Source of the DNA: Linum tenue
Taxonomy: Eukaryota; Streptophyta; Magnoliopsida; Malpighiales; Linaceae
Length of the DNA: 64,000 nucleotides
Assembly (NCBI GenBank): GCA_946122785.1
Contig: CAMGYJ010000008.1
Location: 18,005,475 to 18,069,474, forward strand
Reading direction: 5' to 3'
A model generated the notes under the pieces. It saw only the letters and a list, made by a program, of their open reading frames with translations, did no database searches and was not told the origin of the DNA. The translations under genes were made by a program, and so were the position numbers. The number at the start of each line of letters is the position of its first letter. Positions within the stretch are counted from its first letter, which is position 1. Shown here piece by piece: positions 45,533 to 56,436 of the stretch.

Positions 45533-47735
45533 ATGATTAATTACAATCTTATGCTGTTCTTCCTAGTTTTGGTTTCATTTTCTCCAAATTGCCAGTCATG
45601 GGGATGGTTCTCTTCATCATCTTCTTCTTCTTCGTCCTCTTCGGCTTCTGCCGCCGAGGATGGAGGAGGAGGGGTGGTGGTGGCCGAGTTCTCCATGGAT
45701 GGTCCTGCAAATGCGAAAGCAATGGAACTGGTTGAAAAGGCTAGGAGTAAATTGGTTGGTTCGAATTCTTGCTGGCAGAATGCTTACCAACACGTCTTTG
45801 CTGGGTGCACCCAAATTCTCGCCAATGACGAGAAACGCTCTAGATTCGCCTGGCATCTCAGCGATTGCTTTCAGAAGGACTCTGGGAGGAAACCTTTCCC
45901 TCACTGTGGCGAGAATTCGGCCATGGTTCATTGCTTGAAGAAGTTGGATGACCATGAACAAAAAATTTATCTCGAGTTCTTGCTGGAAACCAATTCCATA
46001 TGCTATCAATTACAGTTGAGTACTGTGAAATATTACCATCTTCTATTCTGCATGCATGACTCTGTTGCAGATTTCTGAACCCAGAAACTGAAATTGGACT
46101 CATTGTTGTTGTTTTATGGTTTGGTTTGCAGGGTACACGCCTTCAAGCTCGAAACCGAGAGGTTGGTTAATGAACTAACAAGTTCAGCGCTGTATACAGA
46201 GCAGAAACTGGACGCAATAAAACATATAACGTCCTCTCTACTACTGAGATCGAACCAGATTCATGATTCGTTGAATTCAATGGATCTCCAAGTTCAGCAT
46301 GTCATCCAAACAACAAAGGGCGTGGAGAATCAGATGGACACATTGTCGAAGCACTCGGAAGCTGTTTACAGACGGTCGGAAGAAATCGCAGAGTCACAAT
46401 CAGAGCTGCGAGCAGGGCAAGAAAAGATGAATGATGTCTTGAAAGAGGGAGTGACAATGCTCCACGATGCTTACAACAGTTTGGGCGAGGAAGTAGGCAA
46501 GCTGAGGAATGAGGCTATAGAGATCGTGAAGCAGGTTGACAGTGTAGGAGAAACAATGTCATCCAAGTTTCAGACTCTACAGAGCAAAGCTGATGACATC
46601 GAGAACATGGCTGGAAGCTCCTTGAGCAAGCAGCAAGAGCTTTTAGATGGACAATCCACTGCACTCAAAGGTCTTCAGATCCTCACGGAATCCCAATCTG
46701 CAGCGCTAGAAGAAAGCAGGAATGCCGCGCAACATTTGGTTGATCTGAGTCGTAAACAGCAGGAAGAGCTTCTTCATAGGCAGGAGCAACTTCACCAAGT
46801 TCATGATCACTTGGTTGAGAATTCACAGTCGATATTGGCAGCACAGGTTTGATTTTCTTCAGCAAACCATCATTCCTAAATCTCCCTAATTACAACTGAA
46901 CTTGAAGCTTAAATAACTCGTTTTGACAGGAAGCTTTTGAGAAGAAGCAAGCAAGCATGTTCGTTGCTCTCGACAAGTTGTTTGATCTGCATAACGCAAT
47001 GCTGCTCGAATCACGAGCAATCAAAGCTTTCTTCGTCTACGTTATGTCGACTTTCATCATCTACATGCTCACGAGCACGAAGCAGACATATCCAGTGAGG
47101 GCAAACCTCTATATTGGTGCGTTATATCTCCTTCCTGTCCTGCAAACCTCTATATTGGTGCGTTATATCTCCTTACTTGTAGAAGGACTAGAACACGATA
47201 TACATGAATGGCTTCTCACCATTGCAGGTCTATGCATAACTTTCATCATGGAAGTGGCAATCATTCGAATCACACCAGGTGACATCGAGCAACAAACTTG
47301 GATAATCAATCTGATGAGGTCCTTGTATGCGGTGTTAGCTATTCTTCAGCTTCTACACGCCATTTACACATACAGGTTCGTAAAAGGGAAGACGCTTCCA
47401 AGAGCTGTGATACACCCATATAGTTAGTTGCATTTGAAATTGGACCTAATGATTCATGATATTTTTGCAGGGACTATGAAGCGATAAATCATAAAATGAT
47501 CGCGTCGTTGGTAGAGATGGTAAACTGCTTGCAAAGAAACAAGGAGGATTCATGGGAAGAAGACAGCGATGTGGATTGGCCGTCGTGGATCGAAGATGAG
47601 TTGCCAGAAGAAGTTGCCAGTTTAGAAGATCCTGATTACGTACCTCCCAATGACATGACAGACAAGTCAATCATATGTGTTCCCAAGACGAGAAACTATG
47701 ATCTCCGCAAGAGACACCATCAACTGTTATCTTGA
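45533..47735 (+). CDS. GEX1: GAMETE EXPRESSED 1 (KAR5/Brambleberry family)
   Basis: A nuclear-envelope protein needed for nuclear fusion and gametophyte development in plants. Exons 45533-46014, 46132-46846, 46930-47116, 47228-47375 and 47471-47735 sum to 1797 nt (598 aa), near Arabidopsis GEX1 (about 593). A signal peptide (MINYNLMLFFLVLVSF) precedes a serine run and a Cys-rich region with the family pattern (CWQNAYQHVFAGC, LSDCFQKDSGR, HCLKKLDDHEQKIY). A long coiled coil occupies exon 2. Three TM segments follow (FFVYVMSTFIIYMLTS, YIGLCITFIMEVAII, LYAVLAILQLLHAIYTY), then an acidic tail ending in KRHHQLLS. The intron after 47116 is in frame when retained and could be mistaken for coding. 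A 41-bp duplication covers that exon's splice donor. Confidence 0.94.
47104..47178 (+). repeat. 41-bp tandem duplication across the GEX1 exon 3 donor
   Basis: The stretch starting GCAAACCTCTATATTGGTGC occurs twice, 41 bp apart (about 47101 and 47142). Each copy contains the donor context ATTG|GTGCGT, so two possible 5' splice sites exist at 47117 and 47158. Only the first keeps the reading frame with exon 4. Confidence 0.9.
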
Positions 47736-48858
47736 TGGACATTTTACATTTTAGTCCCCAATTTTTAATGTACTAGCAAATTAGTTAGCACGATCAACAT
47801 TTTCTATTTAATATTATACGTTCCATTTATATTTTTAATGTTTAACATCTAGCTAATAGTCGTGATCTTTTGACTGCATAGGCCTTCGTAACTAAGAGTT
47901 GAATGTCTTATTTATAAACATGCATTGCTTATGTCAATTGCTTATGGTTATTGACAACTTATTGGGTGTTTGATTGAGACATTAGTATATGGTTGATCAA
48001 CCTGTCTCGTAGATATATATACATTCGGGTCGTGAAATAATATGAATATTGATTATTGATAAAAAAAAAGATGTATTAAGTTGCTTTTTAATTATAAAAA
48101 AGTAGAATGAAAAAGGTACCAAACAATGTATTCCTCAAATACATTAATTTGAACAATACATATAATTACAATACACACATTCATTGAATTCATCAATTTA
48201 GATAATCAAACCTCCAAACAAGCCTTAAATGTATGTATTATGTTGCAAAATGAAACAAAAAAAAAAAAAAAAGAGGAGAAATTCTTGTGATTGCATATAT
48301 TGTCCATATACAACACCTTAAATACCAACCTCCAACCGACACCTAAAATATCCAACTAATCCAAATCCAACTGGAGTGGTGGATTGGGGGATTGTTGAAA
48401 AATTAATGTTTAATATGTTTATATCATATTTTATAATTTGATATCTAAATTTTATTTTTAAAGTGCCATTTTAGTATCTAAATTATCATATTTGTCAAAT
48501 ATTTAGTGTCACTTGGATCCATGAATATGATACACCAATTCATTTGATCAACCCCATTTGGCACCTCTCATATATATATATATGGTGCCTTCTATCTTAT
48601 CTTGAGTAAAATCTAGAATACGACAGACGCTTAGTAAGAAACACTATCTAGACCTCGAATTAACCGGATTTCGGGACATTATACTATATCTAACCCTTTC
48701 ATGAGTGAACTTTTAAGTCTTAATTATCCAAATTATAGATTCTAAATCCTAAAATTTTGCATGTAATTTATTGCATTTATTTCGACGAATCATGACCATC
48801 GATTATTGTTTCTAATTAAATTGATCTTACTATATGAGATTTCTAGAATTAAGATGTA
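47736..48858. other. AT-rich intergenic DNA downstream of GEX1
   Basis: The GEX1 3' UTR and AT-rich DNA with A-runs (48060, 48255). No gene was seen. Confidence 0.5.
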
Positions 48859-48863
48859 GATTT

Positions 48864-49341
48864 TGTTGGGAATGAATAGCTTTGAAAGCTATATTGAATT
48901 AATTATCCAGTATTCTTTCTAGATACAAAAATAAGAAGGATAATTAATAACAAGAATATTATGGAGATAATTAGTATTAATTATCTTAATATAATATATC
49001 TTAATTATGGGAGTAATTATCTTCCTAATTAAAATGTGACTTATTCCCAAAGAAAGAGGGAATATTCTAGGTTTTCTGCTCCTATAAATAGCAGACCCCT
49101 AGACCCTCTAAATACACCTCAGAGAGCAGAAACACGAGATAGAGAGTGAGTTCATAGAGCTCCGGTTTTCGCACAAAACCGATGAGCAATAAATTTAGAG
49201 TGGCTGTTTTATCCTGGAGGCGACCGGCTGATAGTCTGCCGTGCGCAACGAAGGCAGTGCCGCGAACGTCTTAAAGAGAGCGACCTAGTCCGCGACTCAG
49301 CCAGATCGGTAACCCTGATTTTTACTGTTCGATTTCTAACA
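48864..49341 (+). repeat. 5' LTR of the Copia element
   Basis: 478 bp. It holds a TATA box (TATAAATA, 49083-49090) and an AATAAA-type signal (CAATAAAT near 49187), so a typical U3-R-U5 layout. Nearly identical to 53741-54218. Confidence 0.95.
49083..49090 (+). promoter_or_regulatory. LTR TATA box
   Basis: TATAAATA within CCTATAAATAGCAG in the 5' LTR. The 3' LTR carries the same site. Confidence 0.7.
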
Positions 49342-49639
49342 ATTTTAAGACGTTCGGTGCTGTTTTGACTAACAGGGGAATCGATTATGGCTGAAACGAA
49401 TTTGATCGCCATCGAGCTTTCTTTACGTTCGCTCGATCGGGCCAAAAGTATGATATGCCCGGTTGCCCCCAATACTGCTTCGGAGATAATTATATCCTTT
49501 CGAGCATAGCTGCTCGCCTGCTACAATCACTACAAATAACACTCTGCGAATTTTGAAGATTGGTTTTTGAGGGAGCTGAGAGAGTTGGCAGTAGAGGGAA
49601 GATTTGTTTCTGGACCATGTAAATAAAAGAATGCTCGGT

Positions 49640-50290
49640 CCAATTAAACCACCAAAGAAAAATTGATCTTATTACTGTGCTCCGCAAGCTACATCGGCCG
49701 GGATCCAGAGCGGCGAGTTCTAGACTCCGATTGCAGTCATGGCGACGAGTACCGGCGACGACCAGAACCTCGCGACGACGACGCTTGGGAAGCAGGAACA
49801 GCGGGCAAAGAAAAAGTAGCCGCAGATGGCCTCCGGCGGCGGCGGTGGGATAAACGAGTTCCGGCGGCGGCGACGGGATAAAAGAGTTCCAGTATTCTCT
49901 CGGATTCCGTGAGCCGTTGTTGCTGAAATGATGGTACCGGGTTGTAATTAAATTACACAACCTGCGGCCGAATGCGCTGAATGATTAAATTCGTCAACAA
50001 GCTGGGAATTAGTTCAACTGAATTCCCATAATTCAAATTTGAGAAGCCCGGCGTTTGTTTTTCAATTGATTCATTTGGTTTGTCTTACTGCCTGGGTTTA
50101 CTTTGGATTAGAAGCTTTATTGCAAGGATACGAGAGATGAAAAGGAAGAAGCAGGGAACCTAATTTTGAGCGAGTAAACCAACAAGAAGCTTCCTTTCCA
50201 TCAGTTCTGGTCCCGGGCCAAATTAATGAAAGCCGCTTCAGTAGTGGCCCAAGAAGCCGAGAAGGGTGAGACTCAAGGGAGCTATACGTG
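49640..50290. other. GC-rich, non-Copia-like stretch inside the LTR element
   Basis: This part of the element differs in base composition from the AT-rich remainder. It has CGG/GGC repeats (CCTCCGGCGGCGGCGGTGGG) and an open frame from an ATG at 49739 (MATSTGDDQNLATTTLGKQE, then RAKKK and a stop). It replaces the expected gag region, possibly as captured host sequence. I recognise no protein family. Confidence 0.4.
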
Positions 50291-53200
50291 GGCTAGTTTT
50301 TCTGCTTGAAACGACAATGGTTTCTCTTTTAGTGAAACGACAATGGTTTCTCAAAAAGAGGTAAGAACTAAAACCTATCTCCTGAGTCATTAATGAATGA
50401 TAAAATTAGAATTCATGCCTATTAATTTTATGCATGGAATTGAGAAACCTAATGAATGTTGAAAGGAAAGCTAGGATCGATGCATTGATTATATTGACAT
50501 TAAGATGTGATTTCTTGATGATTTGAGTACAATTTTCTGTACATGTTGTGAAGTAGAGTAATTTTGATTACATAAATTCATACTCTGTCGTATATATGAA
50601 TGTGTATTGTATAGTCATATGCTATGGAAATGGGTTGTATGCCCATATTTATTTTGAAGAATATTTGGGAATAGAATGGGTTATTACCCATAATAACGAT
50701 ATTGCAAGAAGTACTATTATCAGTACTACACGAACCACTTAGACTGCTCTGAAACATTAAAGTTTCAAGAATGAGAGCATCAAGCCGAACCATATCCACA
50801 CCAAATAGAATGATACCTTTCGTGGTAACCATAAGATTGCCACTCAATCCTCTAAGAATGACGCTATGTTTCTCAATTAAATTTGAGAAAAACTAGGTCA
50901 TATGACACGAAAGTGTTAGAGCAAGTTTAACATAGTATTGTGTTAACTTGATTAAAGAAGAGGATTTGGCAATAATAATCGCTTAGGTGATGACAGAGGT
51001 TAGCCTTAATGGTAACTCTGGAGAATGGTTGTTGGATACTAGTGCCCCAAGGCATGTCTGTGATAGACGATCTAAGATGGATTCTTTTTGGGACGTGTGT
51101 GTCCTTGTAAGGAATTAGAATATCTAAAGTCACGTTCATATTATTCTCGAATGCTTGAGATAAATAAAAAAATTTGTATCCAAGCAAAATGACCCATAAA
51201 ATATGTGGTTAGAGAATCAGAATCAATAGATCTAATTTATGTTGATATGGGTAAACTTGATGGAAAAGACAATAAATAATTTATTGCTCTTTAGATTGCT
51301 CTGATTGTCTAACTAGTTATTCGAAATATGTTGAAATGCCTAGTTGCATTATGATTGCACTGATGATTCGATATGTGGCATGCATGTGGTAGCGTTAGAA
51401 AATCAGTGTAGCATGATAACTAGAAGAGCATATGAGTGTGTTTTATGATATTAACAATAAAAACACATAGTTACTATGAAATGAAATACTCATGTTGTTG
51501 TGAAATCCATTAATGCCAAGAAACTTCCATTTTAAATCAAGAAATAGTGGGGGTAGTGTCCTGCCTACTATTAGAAATAATGGATAACTAGTGGGGGTGA
51601 TGAATCTGAGTATGAACTCAGAAGAGACAAATGAACCATAAATCACGAAAGGATTTTGGTTATGAATTTGTTATTTACACCCTAAGAAAGAAAGATCCTA
51701 CAAGTCTGCTAGAAGTTCGAACTTCCATAAAGATGCAGAATTGTGTGAGAATCCATTATTAACGAAATGGAATTATCGGAGTCTAATAAGACTTAAAATC
51801 TTGTAGAGTTACCTCTTGGTTGAAAAGCCTTGGGTAATATATCGATAGAATCGAACAAGATTTGGCATCTTTGAGAATTACCTCTTGGCAATGAAGTCAT
51901 GGGTAATAAATGGATTCTTAAAAGAAAAGTGAAACCTATTGGTTTAGTTTATGAGTATAAGGATCGCCTAATAGCTAAGGCTTTAAGAGAAAAGGAAAAA
52001 TTGTAAATTTTCTTGTTATCTATTCACCATATGTAGAATAACATCCATGTATGTTCTGATTGCTAGTGTTGTGCGTCAGATGGATTGTTTAACATGTTTC
52101 TTTGAATGGTGATTTAGATAGAGAAATCTACATGGGACAACCTATAGGGTTGCTATTCCTGAACATGCTCAGGGAGTCTATAGTTAGACAAATCATTGTA
52201 AGATTTGAAATAGACTCTAAGACGATGACATGGATAAACTGGTTCTCTCTCATGGTTTTCAAAGTGAAAGTGACAAGTGCATTTAGTACAAATTTGAGAA
52301 TGACACTTGCATTATGAATGACACGTCGATATGTCGATATGAAAAAACCATGTTTGAGAATTTTGAATGTTCTCGATGAAGCTTGTGTAAGCTAGGAAAT
52401 CCATGTAACTGTGACAATGAATAGATTTCCTCTAGATCAGTTTAACTACATAGTTAAGATCTAGAAGAAATACAAGCAGTATGCCTGCAGAAATGGTTGA
52501 TGATGCTAGTGTAAATATTAAAGAACACTGGAAACAGTGTGAGAAACAGAGAAAGTTAGAATATACTAGCATCGACAGTCTGCGTGAGGCAGCTGGTAAA
52601 CATGAGACCCGACATAGTGGGGGTACTTGGCAGGCTTACTGATTGTCCTAGTATGAAGCATTGAAATGCTATTGAAAGGGGTCATGAGACACCTTAAAAG
52701 AACAGAAAAACCTTGGTATTTGTTATCAAAGGTTTTGCTGTATTGGTAGGGTATAATGATGCGGATTAGAATACCTTATAGAGGACTCCAAGACAACAAG
52801 AGGATGTGTTTTAAACATCGATAGAGAAGCTATGTCTTGGAAGTCTAAGAAGTAAACGATCCTGGCTCAATCAACTAAGAAAACAGGAATGATAGAACTA
52901 GCAATGGCTAGTAAAGAGGAAAGTTGATTGAGAGGGTCATTACTAGAGATTCCCTTATGGGAAAGACCGATCCCTCCGGTAGTTGATTCATTGTGATAGC
53001 ACCGCAACTATTACTAAAGAAGGGAACCGGTTCTAGAACGAAAAGAGACGACAAATTCGTCGTAAGCACAGTACTGTAAGAGAACTCCTAACGATAGGAG
53101 CAATGAGGGTGGATCTTGTAAGATCCTAACAGAATCTAGTTGATCCTTTGACGAAAGGATTATCTAGAGAGAAAGTCCAAAATACCACGAAGGGTATGAG

Positions 53201-53740
53201 ACATATGCCTACCGAACCATGGATTACAAGTGATGGTAACCCGACCCGATAGACTGGAGATCCCAAGAAACGGGTTCAATGGGTAATAACAAGTCATGAG
53301 TAATATTGAGAAAAGTTCATGCATAGTGAAGCATGAATCCCAAAGCCTTGGAGGTTGAGTTCAACTCTTAATGAGATCTATACTCTATGTGGAGTGGAGT
53401 ACTTTACTTTGGGGGTACTCCTGATAGACTCACCTATGTGAATGTGGGAGTGAGGCCGCTCCCTATGGAACTTTGGAGGCACAAAGTTGCTAGAGCGTTC
53501 ACTAAACCGGGATAACGTGCATGGCCATTAACGCACGGCCTATGAGAGAACATCACTCAATGAAAAGATCCGGTGTGCTACATTGTCTGAGATAGGGTTC
53601 AAGACTACGAGTCACCCTTATGAAATCGGAATTGTAACCACTACGCTAAGGTTCAAATCTTCGCGATACCTTAGCTTATGCCCGATCTTATGGATCTGTT
53701 GATGCTCAGAGATAGTTTCAAAACTATTCAAGTGGGGGAT

Positions 53741-54218
53741 TGTTGGGAATGAATAGCTTTGAAAGCTATATTGAATTAATTATCCAGTATTCTTTCTAGA
53801 TACAAAAATAAGAAGGATAATTAATAACAAGAATATTATGGAGATAATTAGTATTAATTATCTTAATATAATATATCTTAATTATGGGAGTAATTATCTT
53901 CCTAATTAAAATGTGACTTATTCCCAAAGAAAGAGGGAATATTCTAGGTTTTCTGCTCCTATAAATAGCAGACCCCTAGACCCTCTAAATACACCTCAGA
54001 GAGCAGAAACACGAGATAAAGAGTGAGTTCATAGAGCTCCGGTTTTCGCACAAAACCGATGAGCAATAAATTTAGAGTGGCTGTTTTATCCTGGAGGCGA
54101 CCGGCTGATAGTCTGCCGTGCGCAACGAAGGCAGTGCCGCGAACGTCTTAAAGAGAGCGACCTAGTCCGCGACTCAGCCAGATCGGTAACCCTGATTTTT
54201 ACTGTTCGATTTCTAACA
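53741..54218 (+). repeat. 3' LTR of the Copia element
   Basis: 478 bp, one visible substitution from the 5' LTR. Preceded directly by the polypurine tract AGTGGGGGA. Confidence 0.95.
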
Positions 54219-54223
54219 GATTT

Positions 54224-55346
54224 TAATCTTTAATGGTCAGGGTATAGTATTACGTTCCAAAATCCGACCAATTCAAAATATAGATATTATTTATTACCCC
54301 AAATATATTGTACCCTTAATTTTAATCAAAATACAATTGAACCAACCATATATATACCGCAATCGGCAAGTGATAGCATATTTACACGGCTATTTGATTT
54401 GATCTATAAAGGAAAGGAAGAGTTCCTCTCGTTCTTATTTTTCTATTTCCCCAATGAAATGGACATTGGACAGTCCAAAATAAAAGCAACTTATTGTGAA
54501 GGAAAGGCGAAGAAATGAAACTCGTACTTGAGATTGAGAGCATATGCCTAATCCCTAATGCCTTGACGAATATTACGTGAATAAATTGCATAAAGGAAGA
54601 CTCCCACGGAATAACACAAAGGAAGAAAGTTAGTTAAAGAGTCCGGTATTTATTCCATGTTATTTAAAAGAGTAGCGACGATGCAACTTATGATTTACAC
54701 TTGTCATTTCCCCTGTAATAATAAAATAGTAATGATCGTGAAACTTTATTCTTTTGTTAGATTCTTCTCAAAAGCTTCTTTTTTTTTTTTTTATCCGTTA
54801 CAAATGTTCATCAAAATCGGATGAACATATGTTGGCTTGATGGCGAGAGGTTATGAAAACGTAATTTGTTATTATCATCACAATTATGTAAATTCTTTTG
54901 AGGTTGAAAATCTGACAACATTAATTAGTTTCAAACTCTTCTTTCAATTGGCATGCTTCTCCCCTATTTTCCCATTCATGCATATAATTTTTGGCTCCTT
55001 TCTAGTCGATAATGCTTGATTGTTCTTTTTAATACAATCCATAATCGTAGTTTTTTGAATAACAATAAAATTTATAATCCTATTGAAATTACATGTTGGT
55101 TCTTGATTTGTAGGCACTCTCTCCTAAATATGTCACATGAACTTCGTTATAGGTCACATGTTTTATATTTTGGTTCTCCAATAAATCAGTAATACAAGAC
55201 TATATTTATCCTTGTTATCAATTTTCCTTCCACTGGGACTTGTTTGTGAAGACTTCATAGTATAGGGATCTAAAAAGGTCTTAACCATAATTTAATTCGG
55301 TTGGAAAAACAATAATTAGCTTCCCAAAACCCCACATTGCCCGACT
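54224..55346. other. AT-rich intergenic DNA between two transposons
   Basis: No gene or repeat was recognised. A T-run lies near 54778-54792. Confidence 0.5.
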
Positions 55347-55453
55347 CTGAAACTGGGAAAAAATTCCAAAATACTCTAATTATTAAAAAATATTCCTCAA
55401 ATACAATACTTATAAACTTTCCCCCCAAAATACAGCAGTTTCAACATCACTGT

Positions 55454-55835
55454 CTTTGTCTTCGACAGTGATGATGATCACCGCTTTACTCCAAAACGGG
55501 GAAGGTATCACCGCTTTTGAGTACAACGGGGAACACATCACCGCCTCGGACCACAACAGTGATTGCTTCACCGTCTTGGACCACAATAGTGATTGCTTCA
55601 CCGTCTTGGACCACAACAGTGATTACATCATCACCTTTCACAAAAACGGTGATAATTGATCGCCTCACCGCGTTTATGGGAAACGGTGATAACATCGCCG
55701 TTGACCAAAACGGTGATAATTGACCACGTTTTAGAGCCCTGGTAGGTGGAAAAATTAGGTCACAGCGACCTAGCTATCACCGCTTTGGACAACAGCGATG
55801 ATGTGTTCACCGCCATTGTCCAAAGCGGTGATTAG
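55454..55835. repeat. left subterminal array of short inverted motifs
   Basis: Many copies of a TCACCG...CGGTGA type inverted motif, including an exact 30-bp tandem step (GATTGCTTCACCGTCTTGGA ...) and hairpins such as AACGGTGAT facing ATCACCG. A matching array lies at the other end (62110-62545). Likely transposase-binding or structural sequences; this role is inferred. Confidence 0.85.
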
Positions 55836-55849
55836 CTGCCATTTTTTCC

Positions 55850-55857
55850 TATAAATA
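55850..55857 (+). promoter_or_regulatory. TATA box for the MULE transposase
   Basis: TATAAATA in the context CCTATAAATACC, about 495 bp from the left end. The right end has the same motif on the other strand (62063-62070). Confidence 0.7.
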
Positions 55858-55976
55858 CCGACGCCCACTTCCTTCCTGCTGCCTTACAGCAACCAAATAC
55901 AAAAAACCCTGTTTTTTAGTCGGTTTCTCAGGTGGTTTGGAGTTGGTTTACTGCTCAAGAAACTCGTCGGGATTCG

Positions 55977-56434
55977 GTATGTTAGAATTATGTATTGTTT
56001 ACATTTTGATGTGTAAGTAATTATATGTCTGTATTTAGTGAATTGCGGTTATTAGAAAATATGTTATGATATATTTAGATTAATTATGATATGATAGATG
56101 TTAGTTAGTTAGTACTGAATTTAGATTAATTTGTTTAGTTTTCTCATGATAGATCGGGATTGAGTATGTTATAAGTATGTATTTTTTACATGTTGAGCTG
56201 TTAGTATGAATATGTCTGTATTTAGTGAATTGCGTTATTGGAAAATATGTTATGATATATTTAGATTAATTATGATATGATAGATGTTAGTTAGTTAGTA
56301 CTGAATTTAGATTAATTTGTTTAGTTTTCTCATAATAGATCAATTAGTTGCATTTTATTATGGGTTTGGATGATATTGTTTTTGTATCCATAATGTACTA
56401 ATTGTATCCTATACTTAATTATTATAAATTGCAG
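55977..56434 (+). other. 5'-UTR intron of the MULE transposase with a 187-bp tandem duplication
   Basis: The likely donor (TTCG|GTATGT) and acceptor (AAATTGCAG) bound a leader intron ending two bases before the ATG. Inside it, two copies of an approximately 187-bp block (landmark TGTCTGTATTTAGTGAATTG at 56026 and 56213) lie in tandem. Confidence 0.65.
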
Positions 56435-56436
56435 AC

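Larger units (their letters stand above)
48864..54218 (+). mobile_element. Copia-type LTR retrotransposon, young but coding-defective
   Basis: A 5355-bp element with 478-bp LTRs (48864-49341 and 53741-54218) that begin TGTTGG and end TAACA. Perfect 5-bp target duplications GATTT lie at 48859-48863 and 54219-54223. The LTRs differ at one base that I can find (GATAGAGAG versus GATAAAGAG). A purine tract AGTGGGGGA sits before the 3' LTR. Domains appear in Copia order but are broken by stops and shifts: zinc-knuckle remnant GHMTRKC (about 50898), protease remnant DTSAPRHVC (about 51030), RT (about 51880-52320; NKWILKRKV, NGDLDREIYMGQP) and RNase H (about 52760-53170; VDPLTKGLSRE). No tRNA-iMet-type primer site follows the 5' LTR. 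Confidence 0.94.

Noticed and set aside
47117..47227. Coding continuation of GEX1 exon 3 through this stretch
   Set aside because: It is open in frame, but splicing ATTG|GT to GCAG|GT restores the family sequence LYIGLCITF and total length. It is an intron.
49490..49960. 156-codon minus-strand frame inside the LTR element
   Set aside because: No domain was recognised; it is probably antisense to the GC-rich block. The block itself is reported.
55410..55723. Several repetitive open frames on both strands
   Set aside because: They are translations of the MULE subterminal motif array, in several frames at once, so not genes.
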